From Lysobacter oculi (lineage in GTDB: Bacteria; Pseudomonadota; Gammaproteobacteria; Xanthomonadales; Xanthomonadaceae), in NCBI RefSeq assembly GCF_003293695.1, contig NZ_CP029556.1, positions 940,001 through 1,004,000 of the forward strand: a stretch of 64,000 nt of DNA, read 5' to 3'. Each line of letters opens with the position of its first letter. Positions within the stretch are counted from its first letter, which is position 1. Positions 53,025 through 61,672 of the stretch are shown here, in pieces. Under the pieces are notes generated by a model that was not told where the DNA came from, did not search any database, and saw only the letters and a program-made list of their open reading frames with translations. The position numbers were made by a program, and so were the translations under genes.

Positions 53025-54994
53025 GCGCGCGCAAGGCCGCAAAGAAAGCATCAAAAGCACTGGTTCAGTCGGCTGCGAAGAAGGTTGCGAAGAAGGCGAC
53101 CCGGAAGGCGGCGGCCAAGGCCGCTCCTGCGGCCGGTGCCGACGTGCTGACCCGCGTGCGTGGCGCGCAGCAGACCGTGACCATCGGCAAGGCGGGTGGC
53201 CGACCGATGTTGAGTTGGGTGGGCAAGCGCGCCCCGGCGAGCGTGCAGGCGTTCCCGGCGCAGCTGGTCGAGACCTACGGCGAGCAAGCGGCGAGCGGTG
53301 TGCCGTGGAAACGCTGGCCCGACGACCTGCGCCGCGGTGGCCTGCTGTACCACGGCGACAACAAGGAGGTGCTGGCGCGCCTGCTGGCCAACGGCTTCCG
53401 CGGCCAGGTCAAGCTGATCTACATCGACCCGCCGTTCGACTCCGGCGCCGACTACGTGCGCAAGGTCGAGCTGCGCGGCCCCAAGGGCAAGGTGAAGCTG
53501 GACGGCGAAGGCTACACGCTTGGCGAGCAGATCCAGTACACCGATATCTGGGCCAACGACAACTACCTGCAGTTCATGTATGAGCGGTTGTTGTTGCTCA
53601 AAGAGCTGCTGGCAGATGGTGGCGCCATCTTCTTGCATTGTGACGCATCTAAGGGAGCGTTTCTTAGGTTGCTTATGGATGAAGTATTTGGCGCCGATCG
53701 TTTCGTGAATGAAATCGTTTGGAGCTACCGGCGCTGGCCTTCCGATGTCTCTGCGTTCCAGTCGATGCATGACACGATTTACTATTACGTGCTCAAGGGC
53801 AAAGACAAGCACACGTTCCACAAACAGTACGAGGATGCTTCCGAAAGTTACCTGAAGCGTTTTGGTGGCAAGACGCAAATACTCGATGCCGAAAGCGGAA
53901 CTCGAAAAATCACAAGCGATGAAGAGACAAAAGGCATGCCTCTTCGCGACGTATGGGATCTATCGATACTCGCAGGCGTGAAGGCAGAGCGCGTCGGCTA
54001 CCCCACACAGAAGCCAGAAGAGCTGGTTGCGCGGATAATCGAAGTCTGTTCGAACCCCGGCGACCTCGTGCTCGACTGCTTTATCGGTTCCGGCACCACC
54101 GCTGCCGTTGCTCAGAAGCTTGGCCGCCGCTGGATCGGCTGCGACATCAACAAGGGCGCCATCCAGACCACGGCCAAACGGCTGCAGCTGGTCATGGCGG
54201 ACCAGTCCGGTGAAAACGGCAAGCCGGCTCAAGGCAAGCTGCTGGGCGAGGGCGATGCACCCTTGCCGGCACAGCTCGGCTTCACCCACTGGCGCGTCAA
54301 CGACTACGACCTGGCCATCCAGCACAACGAGGCGGTGAACCTGGCCTGCGAGTACCTGGGCGTGGAGCGGTTGCGCAGCGATGCCTACTTCGACGGCCTG
54401 CTGGGCAAGCGTCTGGTCAAGATCATCCCCTTCGGCCATCCGCTGTCACCGATGGACCTGGAGGCGATACGGAACGAGTTGGAGGCCCGCCCCGACGAGG
54501 ACCGTGCCATCACCGTGGTCTGCCTGGGCAAGGAGCTGGCCAGCGACACCTGGCTCACAGAGTGGAATCGCCTGCGCAAGAAGAAGACCGACCCGCATCA
54601 CATCGAGGTTATCGAACTTCGCAACGACCCGAAGTACGGCGGTTTCATCCAGCATGAGCGGGCGCAGGTCCGCATTGATGTGAAGCGCAAGGGCGGCAAG
54701 CTGTACGTCGAGATCAAGGATTTCGTCTCCCCCTGCATCCTGCAACGCCTGGCACAACAGTCAGGCGTGGTGCAGCCCAAGGTCGCCGACTGGCGCGCGA
54801 TGGTGGACAGCGTAATGATCGACACGGCTTACGACGGAACCGTCTTCAACGTGGTCCACGCCGACGTGCCCGCCCGAAAGACCGATTTCGTCGCCGGCAG
54901 TTACGAGTTGGATGCCCAGGACGGCGAAACGACGGTCGCGGTGAAGATCACTGACATGTTGGGGGAAGAAGTGTTGGTAACGGCGGAAGCATAA
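53021..54994 (+). CDS. mod: Type III-like DNA methyltransferase (Mod), beta class, with lysine-rich N-terminus
   Basis: This 657-residue adenine (N6) or cytosine (N4) methyltransferase has motif IV DPPF at 136-139 (YIDPPFDSGADY). AdoMet motif I comes later, at about 352-360 (DCFIGSGTT), which is beta-class order. The region between (about 190-347) should hold target recognition. The first 40 residues are a Lys/Ala-rich, histone H1-like tail (KKASKALVQSAAKK, KKATRKAAAKAAPAA) not typical of Mod proteins. The C-terminal 250 residues are the Res-interaction type region. DNA at 53,641-53,760 is about 51% G+C by hand count, against about 67% at 53,401-53,460, suggesting a mosaic gene. It overlaps res by 4 bp. 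Confidence 0.88.
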   Translation: MSARKAAKKASKALVQSAAKKVAKKATRKAAAKAAPAAGADVLTRVRGAQQTVTIGKAGGRPMLSWVGKRAPASVQAFPAQLVETYGEQAASGVPWKRWPDDLRRGGLLYHGDNKEVLARLLANGFRGQVKLIYIDPPFDSGADYVRKVELRGPKGKVKLDGEGYTLGEQIQYTDIWANDNYLQFMYERLLLLKELLADGGAIFLHCDASKGAFLRLLMDEVFGADRFVNEIVWSYRRWPSDVSAFQSMHDTIYYYVLKGKDKHTFHKQYEDASESYLKRFGGKTQILDAESGTRKITSDEETKGMPLRDVWDLSILAGVKAERVGYPTQKPEELVARIIEVCSNPGDLVLDCFIGSGTTAAVAQKLGRRWIGCDINKGAIQTTAKRLQLVMADQSGENGKPAQGKLLGEGDAPLPAQLGFTHWRVNDYDLAIQHNEAVNLACEYLGVERLRSDAYFDGLLGKRLVKIIPFGHPLSPMDLEAIRNELEARPDEDRAITVVCLGKELASDTWLTEWNRLRKKKTDPHHIEVIELRNDPKYGGFIQHERAQVRIDVKRKGGKLYVEIKDFVSPCILQRLAQQSGVVQPKVADWRAMVDSVMIDTAYDGTVFNVVHADVPARKTDFVAGSYELDAQDGETTVAVKITDMLGEEVLVTAEA

Positions 54995-55075
54995 CGTCTG
55001 GAGCGCTGGCTGATGGGGAAAGATCGGGCCTATATGCTCACTCTGTTCTGACCCCGTGATCGCCAGACTTCCCCC

Positions 55076-56929
55076 ATGCCGCCCCCCCTCCCCCCGCAAC
55101 AACTCGACTTCCGCCAGCGCGTCAGCGCGATGCGCAACATCCCGCCCTTTCTGCGGGAGATCTGGGGCACCAGCAAGCCGCTGACCGTCGCCAGCATCGG
55201 CATCCGGGTGATCCGCGCGCTGCTGCCGGTGGTGACGCTCTACATCGGTAAGCTGATCATCGACGAGGCGGTGCGGCTGGTCGCGTTGGATGTACCGGCC
55301 AACCTGCAGGACGCCTGGGCAAGCGGCCAGCTCAACCACCTGCTCACGCTGATCGGCGCGGAGTTCGGGCTGGCGATCGTCTCCGACCTGCTGGGGCGCA
55401 TCGTCGGCTACGTGGACAGCCTGCTGTCCGAGCGCTTCACCAACGCGACATCGATCCGCCTGATGGAGCACGCGGCCACGCTCGATCTGGAGGATTTCGA
55501 AGACGCCGACCTGCAGGACAAGCTGGACCGCGCGCGCCGCCAGACCATGGGGCGGATGAACCTGCTCTCGCAGTTGTTCGGGCAGGCGCAGGACGTGATC
55601 ACCGTGGTGAGTTTCGCCGCCGGCCTGCTGGTCTATGCGCCGTGGCTGATGGTGCTGCTGGCGGTGGCGCTGATCCCGGCCTTCGTCGGCGAGTCGCATT
55701 TCAACGCGATGAACTATTCGCTCAATTTCCAGTGGACGCCGGAGCGCCGCCAGCTGGAATACCTGCGGCAGATGGGCGCGAGCGTGGAGACGGCGAAGGA
55801 GGTCAAGATCTTCGGCCTCAACCGCTTTTTCATCGAGCGCTTCCGCACGCTGTCGGACAAGTTCTACGCGGCCAACGCCAAGCTGGCCGGACAGCGCGCG
55901 TTCTGGGGCACGCTGCTGGCGGCGCTGGGCACGCTGGGCTATTACGTGGCCTATGGCTATATCGCCTGGCGCACGGTGCGCGGTGATTTCTCCATCGGTG
56001 ACCTGACCTTCCTGGCCGGCAGCTTCCGCCGGTTGCGGCAGTTGCTGGAAAGCCTGCTGTCCGGTTTCTCGCAGGTGGCGAGCCAGGCGCTCTACCTGGA
56101 CGACCTGTATTCGTTCTTCGAGATCCAGCCGGAAATCGTGTCGAAGCCGGATGCCCTGCCGGTGCCGCGGCCGATCCGCACCGGGTTCGTGTTCGAAGAC
56201 GTGGGCTTCCGCTACGAAGGGTCCGAGCGCTGGGCACTGCGGCATCTCAGTTTTGAACTGCATGCCGGCGAAGTGCTGGCGCTGGTGGGCGAGAACGGCG
56301 CCGGCAAGACCACGCTGGTCAAGCTGCTGGCGCGGCTCTACGACCCGGACGAGGGCCGCATCCTGCTGGATGGCCGCGACCTGCGCGACTACGACCTGGA
56401 AGACCTGCGCGCGAACATCGGCGTCATCTTCCAGGACTTCGTGCGCTACCACCTGACCGCCGCCGAGAACATCGGCGTGGGCGACATCGCCGACATGGGC
56501 AACCTCCCCCGCATCGAATCCGCCGCCCGCAAGGGCATGGCCGACGAGGTGATCGAAGGCCTGCCGAAGGGCTACGAACAGGTCATCGGCCGCCGCTTCA
56601 AGGAAGGCATGGACCTGTCCGGCGGCCAGTGGCAGAAAGTCGCCATCGCCCGCGCCTACATGCGCGACGCGCAGGTGATGATCCTGGACGAGCCGACCGC
56701 CGCGCTTGACGCCCGCGCCGAGTACGAAGTGTTCAAGCGCTTCAAGGAACTGTCGGAGGACCGCACCGCCGTGCTGATCTCGCACCGCTTCTCCAGCGTG
56801 CGCATGGCCGACCGGATCCTGGTGCTGGCCGACGGCAAGGTGGAAGCCAGCGGCACCCACGACCAGCTGATGGCGCAGGGCGGCCGCTACGCGGAGTTGT
56901 TCGAGCTGCAGGCCGCCGGCTACCGCTAG
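55076..56929 (+). CDS. ABC exporter (fused permease-ATPase half-transporter)
   Basis: This 617-residue protein has a Pro-rich N-terminus, then about six transmembrane helices (residues 35-330) and a nucleotide-binding domain. Walker A is GENGAGKTT, signature LSGGQWQK, Walker B VMILDEPTAALD and the H-loop ISHRFSS. The LSGGQWQK signature and the EVKIFGLNRFF region resemble exporters of peptides or lipids in antibiotic-type clusters, but no biosynthetic gene is nearby. The substrate is unknown. Its stop codon is interlocked (CTAG) with that of the converging DUF488 gene. Confidence 0.88.
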   Translation: MPPPLPPQQLDFRQRVSAMRNIPPFLREIWGTSKPLTVASIGIRVIRALLPVVTLYIGKLIIDEAVRLVALDVPANLQDAWASGQLNHLLTLIGAEFGLAIVSDLLGRIVGYVDSLLSERFTNATSIRLMEHAATLDLEDFEDADLQDKLDRARRQTMGRMNLLSQLFGQAQDVITVVSFAAGLLVYAPWLMVLLAVALIPAFVGESHFNAMNYSLNFQWTPERRQLEYLRQMGASVETAKEVKIFGLNRFFIERFRTLSDKFYAANAKLAGQRAFWGTLLAALGTLGYYVAYGYIAWRTVRGDFSIGDLTFLAGSFRRLRQLLESLLSGFSQVASQALYLDDLYSFFEIQPEIVSKPDALPVPRPIRTGFVFEDVGFRYEGSERWALRHLSFELHAGEVLALVGENGAGKTTLVKLLARLYDPDEGRILLDGRDLRDYDLEDLRANIGVIFQDFVRYHLTAAENIGVGDIADMGNLPRIESAARKGMADEVIEGLPKGYEQVIGRRFKEGMDLSGGQWQKVAIARAYMRDAQVMILDEPTAALDARAEYEVFKRFKELSEDRTAVLISHRFSSVRMADRILVLADGKVEASGTHDQLMAQGGRYAELFELQAAGYR

Positions 56930-57471
56930 AGCAGTTTCCCCTGCGGCGCGGGGTATTCCAGTACGTCGCCCACCATGACCGCGTCGGCGTTGAGGACGTG
57001 GATGTCGCTGCGGCCCGGCGCCATCAGGTGCACGACTTCCCAGCCGCGCGCGGTGAAGTCGTCCGAGATCAGCCGGCGGTGGCAGCGCCACCAGACCGCC
57101 TCCGCGCACATCACGCAGGTGCGCCGCTGCGCGGCGACGCGCATCAGTCCGTCGCGGGCTTCGATGTATTCCGGGCTGGCCAGGTGGTCGGCGTAGGCGC
57201 GGAAGGCCTCGACCCGCCACGCGGTATTGGGCGAATCCGGCTCGGGCTTGCGGCGGCCGCCGAGCGCGGGCATCGGCAGGTAGTCGATGCCGGCGTCGCG
57301 CAAGGCCTGCGGCATCACGTCGCGCGAGTACTGCGGGTTGCGGCGCGAGCCGGCGAAACGCCGCACATCCACCAGCACCTCGATGCCGTCCGCCTGCAGC
57401 ATCGCCACGAATTCCTCCCACGGGCGGGTGGAATGGCCGATGGTCCAGAGCGTGTGGAGGGCGTGATTCAT
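56926..57471 (-). CDS. DUF488-family protein
   Basis: This 181-residue protein starts MNHALHTLWTIGHSTRPWEEF; the TIGHSxxxxEEF motif is the DUF488 hallmark. LVDVRRFAGSRRNPQYSRDVMP and CAEAVWWRCHRRLISDDF with the conserved C-x-E...C-H-R are also present. Family function is unknown; some members have been linked to stress or sulfur/thiol chemistry without proof. The frame extends upstream to 57798, but that part is a shadow of the next gene. Confidence 0.88.
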   Translation of the reverse strand: MNHALHTLWTIGHSTRPWEEFVAMLQADGIEVLVDVRRFAGSRRNPQYSRDVMPQALRDAGIDYLPMPALGGRRKPEPDSPNTAWRVEAFRAYADHLASPEYIEARDGLMRVAAQRRTCVMCAEAVWWRCHRRLISDDFTARGWEVVHLMAPGRSDIHVLNADAVMVGDVLEYPAPQGKLL

Positions 57472-57526
57472 CGGCCCATCATTGCGCTGCGGGCATAAAG
57501 CGGGCATCACGTCGCCAGGAACAACC

Positions 57527-59251
57527 ATGCAGGATCCCCAAACCGCCGCGCCCGTTGCCCCGGTCGCCGATGCACCGGCCAGCGGGCTGGCGCGCACGGC
57601 GCAGATCGTCCGCTTCCTGCTGAAGTACCGCAACGCCGGGGTGTTCTCGGGCCTGGATGTCGATGCCGCGACCACGCCCGAGCCGGCGGCGGGCGATGCC
57701 GACATCGAGGGCGCGCCCGAGGCCTTCGTCGACGACCTGGAGGCGCTGGGCCCGACCTTCATCAAGATCGGCCAGGCGCTGTCGACGCGCCCGGACATGG
57801 TGCCCGCGCCCTATCTGGCGGCGCTGGAGCGGATGCAGGACAAGGTCGAGCCGCTGCCCTTCGACACCGTGCGCGGCGTGGTCGAGGAAGCGTTGGGGGT
57901 CCGGATCAACCGGCTGTTCGAGCACTTCGACGAAACGCCCATCGGGGCCGCGTCGCTGGCGCAGGTGCACCGCGCGACTTTGCGTGACGGACGCCGGGTG
58001 GCGGTCAAGGTGCAGCGGCCCGGCGTGGAACCGCGCATCCGCGAGGACCTGGACGCCCTGGCCGCGCTGGCCGACAAGACCGACCGCTATACCGACCTGG
58101 GCCGGCGCGTGCGCTTCGCCGACTGGGTCAACGAGTTCAGGAAAACGCTGCTGGCCGAGCTGGACTACCGGGTGGAAGCGGAGAACCTGGACCGTTTCGG
58201 CGCCCACTTCGCGCGCTACCCCGAGGTGTTCGTGCCGGTGCCGGTCTGGGACTACACCCGCCAGCACCTGCTGGTGATGGAGCTGGTGGAAGGCATCAAG
58301 GCCACCGAGCTGTCCGGCCTGCGCCGCACCGAGCAGGACCTGGGCAAGCCGGCCGCCAGCCTGATGCGCGCCTACCTGGACCAAGTGTTCATCCACGGCG
58401 AACTGCACGCGGATCCCCATCCCGGCAACGTGCTGGTCACGCCCGATGCGCGCGTCGCCCTGCTCGACCTGGGCATGGTGGCCCACATCCCGCCACGGCG
58501 GCGCGAGCAGCTGCTCAAGCTGCTCTTCGCCGCGGTCGACGGCCGCGGCGAGGAAGTGGCGAAGGAGGCGGTCGCCATGGGCACGCGGCTGGAGGATTTC
58601 GACGCCGAACGCTACGAGCGCGAGATCGGCCAGCTGGTGACGCGCTATGCCTCCCGCAGCGGCGCGCAGACGACCTCGGAAGGACGGCTGGTGCTCGACG
58701 TGACCTTGATCGGCACCGCCTGCGGCCTGCGCACGCCGCCGGAACTGAGCCTGCTGGGCAAGACGCTGTTGAATCTGGAAGCCGTCTCCCGCGCGCTCGA
58801 CCCCGACATGGACGTCAAGAAGGTGGTCGAGGAGCATCTCGACCACGTGATGCGCGAGCGGCTGAAAAAATCGTTCTCGCCCGCCAACCTGGCCAGCGAG
58901 GCGATGGAGCTGCAGGCGCTCGTGCGTGAATCGCCGCGCAAGATCTCCGACATCCTGACCCTGCTGGCGGAAAACCGGCTGGCGGTGCGGATGAGCGGGC
59001 TGGAGGACTCCTACCTGGTCGAGAACCTGCAGAAGATCGCCAACCGCATCAGCACCGGCATCATCGTGGCGGCGCTGATCCTGGCCTCGGCCATGCTGAT
59101 GCGCAGCGAGGGCGGTCCGCGGCTGTTCGGCTACCCGGCGCTCGCCTTCCTGTTGTTCGTGGTCGCGGTGGTGCTGGGGCTGGCGATCGTGGTCAGCGCC
59201 CTGCTCCGCGACCGCAAGGCCCGGCCCACCGAGCGCCGGGGGGCGGGCTGA
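57527..59251 (+). CDS. ABC1/UbiB-family atypical kinase
   Basis: This 574-residue protein has the family KxGQ-type motif FIKIGQALSTRPDMVP (in place of a glycine-rich loop). The ATP lysine lies in VAVKVQRPGV, HADPHPGNVL is the catalytic loop and LLDLGMVAHI the metal-binding LDxG. Two C-terminal transmembrane helices anchor it. UbiB itself supports coenzyme Q synthesis beside ubiE-ubiJ, which are not here, so this may be a second, non-UbiB paralogue. The ATG at 57527 has AGGA upstream. Its TGA overlaps the next ATG (TGATG), giving tight coupling to the App1 gene. Confidence 0.88.
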   Translation: MQDPQTAAPVAPVADAPASGLARTAQIVRFLLKYRNAGVFSGLDVDAATTPEPAAGDADIEGAPEAFVDDLEALGPTFIKIGQALSTRPDMVPAPYLAALERMQDKVEPLPFDTVRGVVEEALGVRINRLFEHFDETPIGAASLAQVHRATLRDGRRVAVKVQRPGVEPRIREDLDALAALADKTDRYTDLGRRVRFADWVNEFRKTLLAELDYRVEAENLDRFGAHFARYPEVFVPVPVWDYTRQHLLVMELVEGIKATELSGLRRTEQDLGKPAASLMRAYLDQVFIHGELHADPHPGNVLVTPDARVALLDLGMVAHIPPRRREQLLKLLFAAVDGRGEEVAKEAVAMGTRLEDFDAERYEREIGQLVTRYASRSGAQTTSEGRLVLDVTLIGTACGLRTPPELSLLGKTLLNLEAVSRALDPDMDVKKVVEEHLDHVMRERLKKSFSPANLASEAMELQALVRESPRKISDILTLLAENRLAVRMSGLEDSYLVENLQKIANRISTGIIVAALILASAMLMRSEGGPRLFGYPALAFLLFVVAVVLGLAIVVSALLRDRKARPTERRGAG

Positions 59252-60441
59252 TGGCCGATGCGCCGAAGCCGGGGTGGCCCGGCCATGTGCGGGACTACCT
59301 GCAGCGGGCGGTGATCGATGCCGATGACCATCTGGATGCGATGCGGATGCGCTTCCGCGGCCGGTTCCGCGCGCAGCAACCGCGCCATATCGCGGCCTAT
59401 CGCGGGTACGGGGACGCCGCCGGCATCGAACTGACGGGCCGCGTGCTGGCCGAGAAGCCGGAGGGCGGTCCGCTGGAGGACGCCGGCTGGTGGGACAACC
59501 TGCTCGACACCTATCGCCGCTTCGAGAGCGACGAAGTGCCCGCGCAGCCGCTCGCGCTGCGCTTCGAAGGCGTGGAGCAGGCCGCCGTCACCGACCACGA
59601 GGGGTACTACGCGGCATCGCTCGTCCCCGCCCGGCCGCTGGGCGACGCGTTGTGGGAGAACGCCAGTGCCAGCCTGCCCGATGGCCGCCTCAACACGCCG
59701 CAGCCGGTGCTGCAGGTCGCGCCGGGGCCGGGCATCGGGGTGATCTCCGACATCGACGACACCGTCCTGCAGAGCGGCATCACCCACTGGAAGACCGCCG
59801 CGCAGCTGACCTTCCTGCACAACGCGCGGACCCGCAAGCCGCTCGAAGGGGTGGCCAAGCTCTACCACGCGCTGCAGGCCGGCGCCGACGGGCGCGGCCG
59901 GACGCCGATCTTCTATGTCTCGAGTTCCCCCTGGAACCTCTACGACCTGCTGGAAGACTTCATGGAACTCAACGGCATTCCCGCCGGACCGATGTTCCTG
60001 CGCGACCTGGGCACCGACGAGGGCAAGTTCCTGAAGACGCGCGGCCACGGCCACAAGCTGGAACGCGCGAACGCGCTGATCGCCCGCTTCCCCGAGCGGC
60101 GCTGGGTGCTGCTGGGCGACTCCGGCCAGGCCGATGCCGAGCTGTACGCCGAGGCCGCGCGCACGCACGGCGACCGCATCGCCGCCATCTACATCCGCGA
60201 CGTGGACCCGGATGCCGATTCCGACCGCGACCTGCGGGTGGACGGCCACATCCAGCGCGTCGGCGCGACCCGGGTGCCGATGCTGCGGGTGCGCGACAGC
60301 CGCGCCATCGCCGGACACGCGGCCTCGCTGGGGCTGATCGCCAACGCGCACCTGGACGATGTGCAGGCGGAAGTGGCGCGTGACCGTGCCCGGCCCGAAC
60401 TGGGCGAGGCGGCGCTGGACGAGGCGATATCGCCCGGCTGA
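59251..60441 (+). CDS. App1-family phosphatase (DUF2183, lipin-like)
   Basis: This 396-residue protein contains the haloacid-dehalogenase-type DxDxT/V motif VISDIDDTVLQSG (about residue 168) and the later VSSSPWNLYDLL, GHKLERANAL and LLGDSGQADAELY segments. These are the App1 (yeast actin-patch phosphatidate phosphatase) and DUF2183 hallmarks. The N-terminal part (residues 35-150) is a beta-rich domain. It likely removes phosphate from phosphatidate or a similar lipid. There is no signal peptide, so it would be cytoplasmic. It is translationally coupled to the ABC1 kinase gene. Confidence 0.85.
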   Translation: MADAPKPGWPGHVRDYLQRAVIDADDHLDAMRMRFRGRFRAQQPRHIAAYRGYGDAAGIELTGRVLAEKPEGGPLEDAGWWDNLLDTYRRFESDEVPAQPLALRFEGVEQAAVTDHEGYYAASLVPARPLGDALWENASASLPDGRLNTPQPVLQVAPGPGIGVISDIDDTVLQSGITHWKTAAQLTFLHNARTRKPLEGVAKLYHALQAGADGRGRTPIFYVSSSPWNLYDLLEDFMELNGIPAGPMFLRDLGTDEGKFLKTRGHGHKLERANALIARFPERRWVLLGDSGQADAELYAEAARTHGDRIAAIYIRDVDPDADSDRDLRVDGHIQRVGATRVPMLRVRDSRAIAGHAASLGLIANAHLDDVQAEVARDRARPELGEAALDEAISPG

Positions 60442-60520
60442 AACCGACACGGTTTGCCGGCGATCAAACCCGCGCGGCCGGGGCCGGTAAAATGGCCGGA
60501 TTGCCTATCACGCGACCCCC

Positions 60521-61333
60521 ATGTCCGAATCGCCGTACTTCACCGAGACCGTGCTCGACGTCCACCACTGGACCGATGCCTATTTCAGCTTCACCACCAC
60601 CCGCGACCCGGGCCTGCGCTTCGACAACGGCCAGTTCGTGATGATCGGCCTGCTGGTGGAGACGCCGGACGGCCGGGTCAAGCCGCTGGTGCGCGCGTAT
60701 TCGGTGGCCAGCGCCAACTGGGAAGAGACCCTGCATTTCTTCAGCATCAAGGTGCAGGACGGGCCGCTGACCTCGCGCCTGCAGCACCTGAAGCCCGGCG
60801 ACACCCTGCTGGTCAGCCGCAAGCCCACCGGCACGCTGCTGATCTCCGACCTGCACGCGGGCCGCAACCTGTACCTGCTGGGCACCGGCACCGGCATGGC
60901 GCCGTGGCTGTCGATCGTGCAGGACCCGGAAACCTACGAGCGCTTCGAGAAGGTCATCGTCTGCCACGGCGTACGCGGCGCGGAGGATCTGGCCTACCGC
61001 GAATTCTTCGAGACCACCCTGCCCAACCACGAGCTGCTGGGCGAGATCGTCCGCGACCGGCTGCTGTATTTCCCCGCCGTGTCGCGCGAGCCGTTCGAAT
61101 ACGCCGGCAACGACCACCGGGGCCGCATCACCGAGATGCTGGCCGATGGCCGCATCCCGCGATTCCTGGGCCTTGAGCCGCTGGATGCCGCCCACGACCG
61201 CGCCATGGTCTGCGGCAGCCCGGCGATGCTCGCCGACTTCCGCGAACTGCTGGATGCACGCGGCTTCACCGCCGCGCCGCGCATCGGCACGCCGGGCGAA
61301 TACGTCTTCGAGCGCGCCTTCGTCGAGAAGTAG
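60521..61333 (+). CDS. fpr: Ferredoxin--NADP reductase
   Basis: This 270-residue FAD enzyme has the FAD-binding RAYSVASANW (R-x-Y-S), the NADP pyrophosphate region LLGTGTGMAPWLSI, and MVCGSPAML. It ends EYVFERAFVEK, the C-terminus of bacterial-type reductases that lack a terminal tyrosine. It balances electrons between NADPH and ferredoxin/flavodoxin in oxidative stress and Fe-S repair. An ATG at 60521 follows an AT-rich leader. Confidence 0.93.
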   Translation: MSESPYFTETVLDVHHWTDAYFSFTTTRDPGLRFDNGQFVMIGLLVETPDGRVKPLVRAYSVASANWEETLHFFSIKVQDGPLTSRLQHLKPGDTLLVSRKPTGTLLISDLHAGRNLYLLGTGTGMAPWLSIVQDPETYERFEKVIVCHGVRGAEDLAYREFFETTLPNHELLGEIVRDRLLYFPAVSREPFEYAGNDHRGRITEMLADGRIPRFLGLEPLDAAHDRAMVCGSPAMLADFRELLDARGFTAAPRIGTPGEYVFERAFVEK

Positions 61334-61336
61334 GCC

Positions 61337-61672
61337 GTGGCGCTGCCGCCGCCCTGGCTGGCCGGTTGGGTGGGGGCGATGAGCCTGCTGGCCTTCGCCA
61401 TCTACGCCATCGACAAGCGCGCGGCGCAACGGCGCGGCGCCCGCCGCACCCCGGAACGCACCCTGCACCTGATCGCCCTGGCCGGCGGCTGGCCGGGCGC
61501 CCTGCTCGCCCAGCGCGTGCTGCGGCACAAGAACCGCAAGCCGGCGTTCCAGCGGGTGTTCTGGCTGACGGTCGTGGCCAGCCTCGCGCTCGGCTGGCTG
61601 GCGCTGCGCGCTCAGCCCAGCGCGGCCTCGATGTCCTGGGCCAGCGAGGCCGGCGCGTCGTTGGGCGCGTAG
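61337..61672 (+). CDS. DUF1294-family small membrane protein
   Basis: This 111-residue protein begins at a GTG 3 bp after fpr. Residues 8-25 and about 75-93 are hydrophobic helices. The middle carries AIYAIDKRAAQRRGARRTPE and the family-like ALAGGWPGALLAQRVLRHKNRKPAFQ. DUF1294 is a membrane family of unknown function, often fused to cold-shock domains. Its last 61 bp overlap the converging gpx gene, so its C-terminal tail is read against gpx. Confidence 0.8.
   Translation: MALPPPWLAGWVGAMSLLAFAIYAIDKRAAQRRGARRTPERTLHLIALAGGWPGALLAQRVLRHKNRKPAFQRVFWLTVVASLALGWLALRAQPSAASMSWASEAGASLGA

Noticed and set aside
54761..57421. An 886-codon minus-strand frame opposite the ABC exporter
   Set aside because: It covers the exporter antisense and runs into the DUF488 region in a different frame. 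There are no protein motifs, while the exporter has all ABC motifs.
48591..57471. The restriction region considered as a tRNA-linked genomic island or prophage
   Set aside because: No tRNA, integrase, transposase, direct-repeat att site or phage gene was found at either side, so only a locally acquired restriction cassette can be supported.
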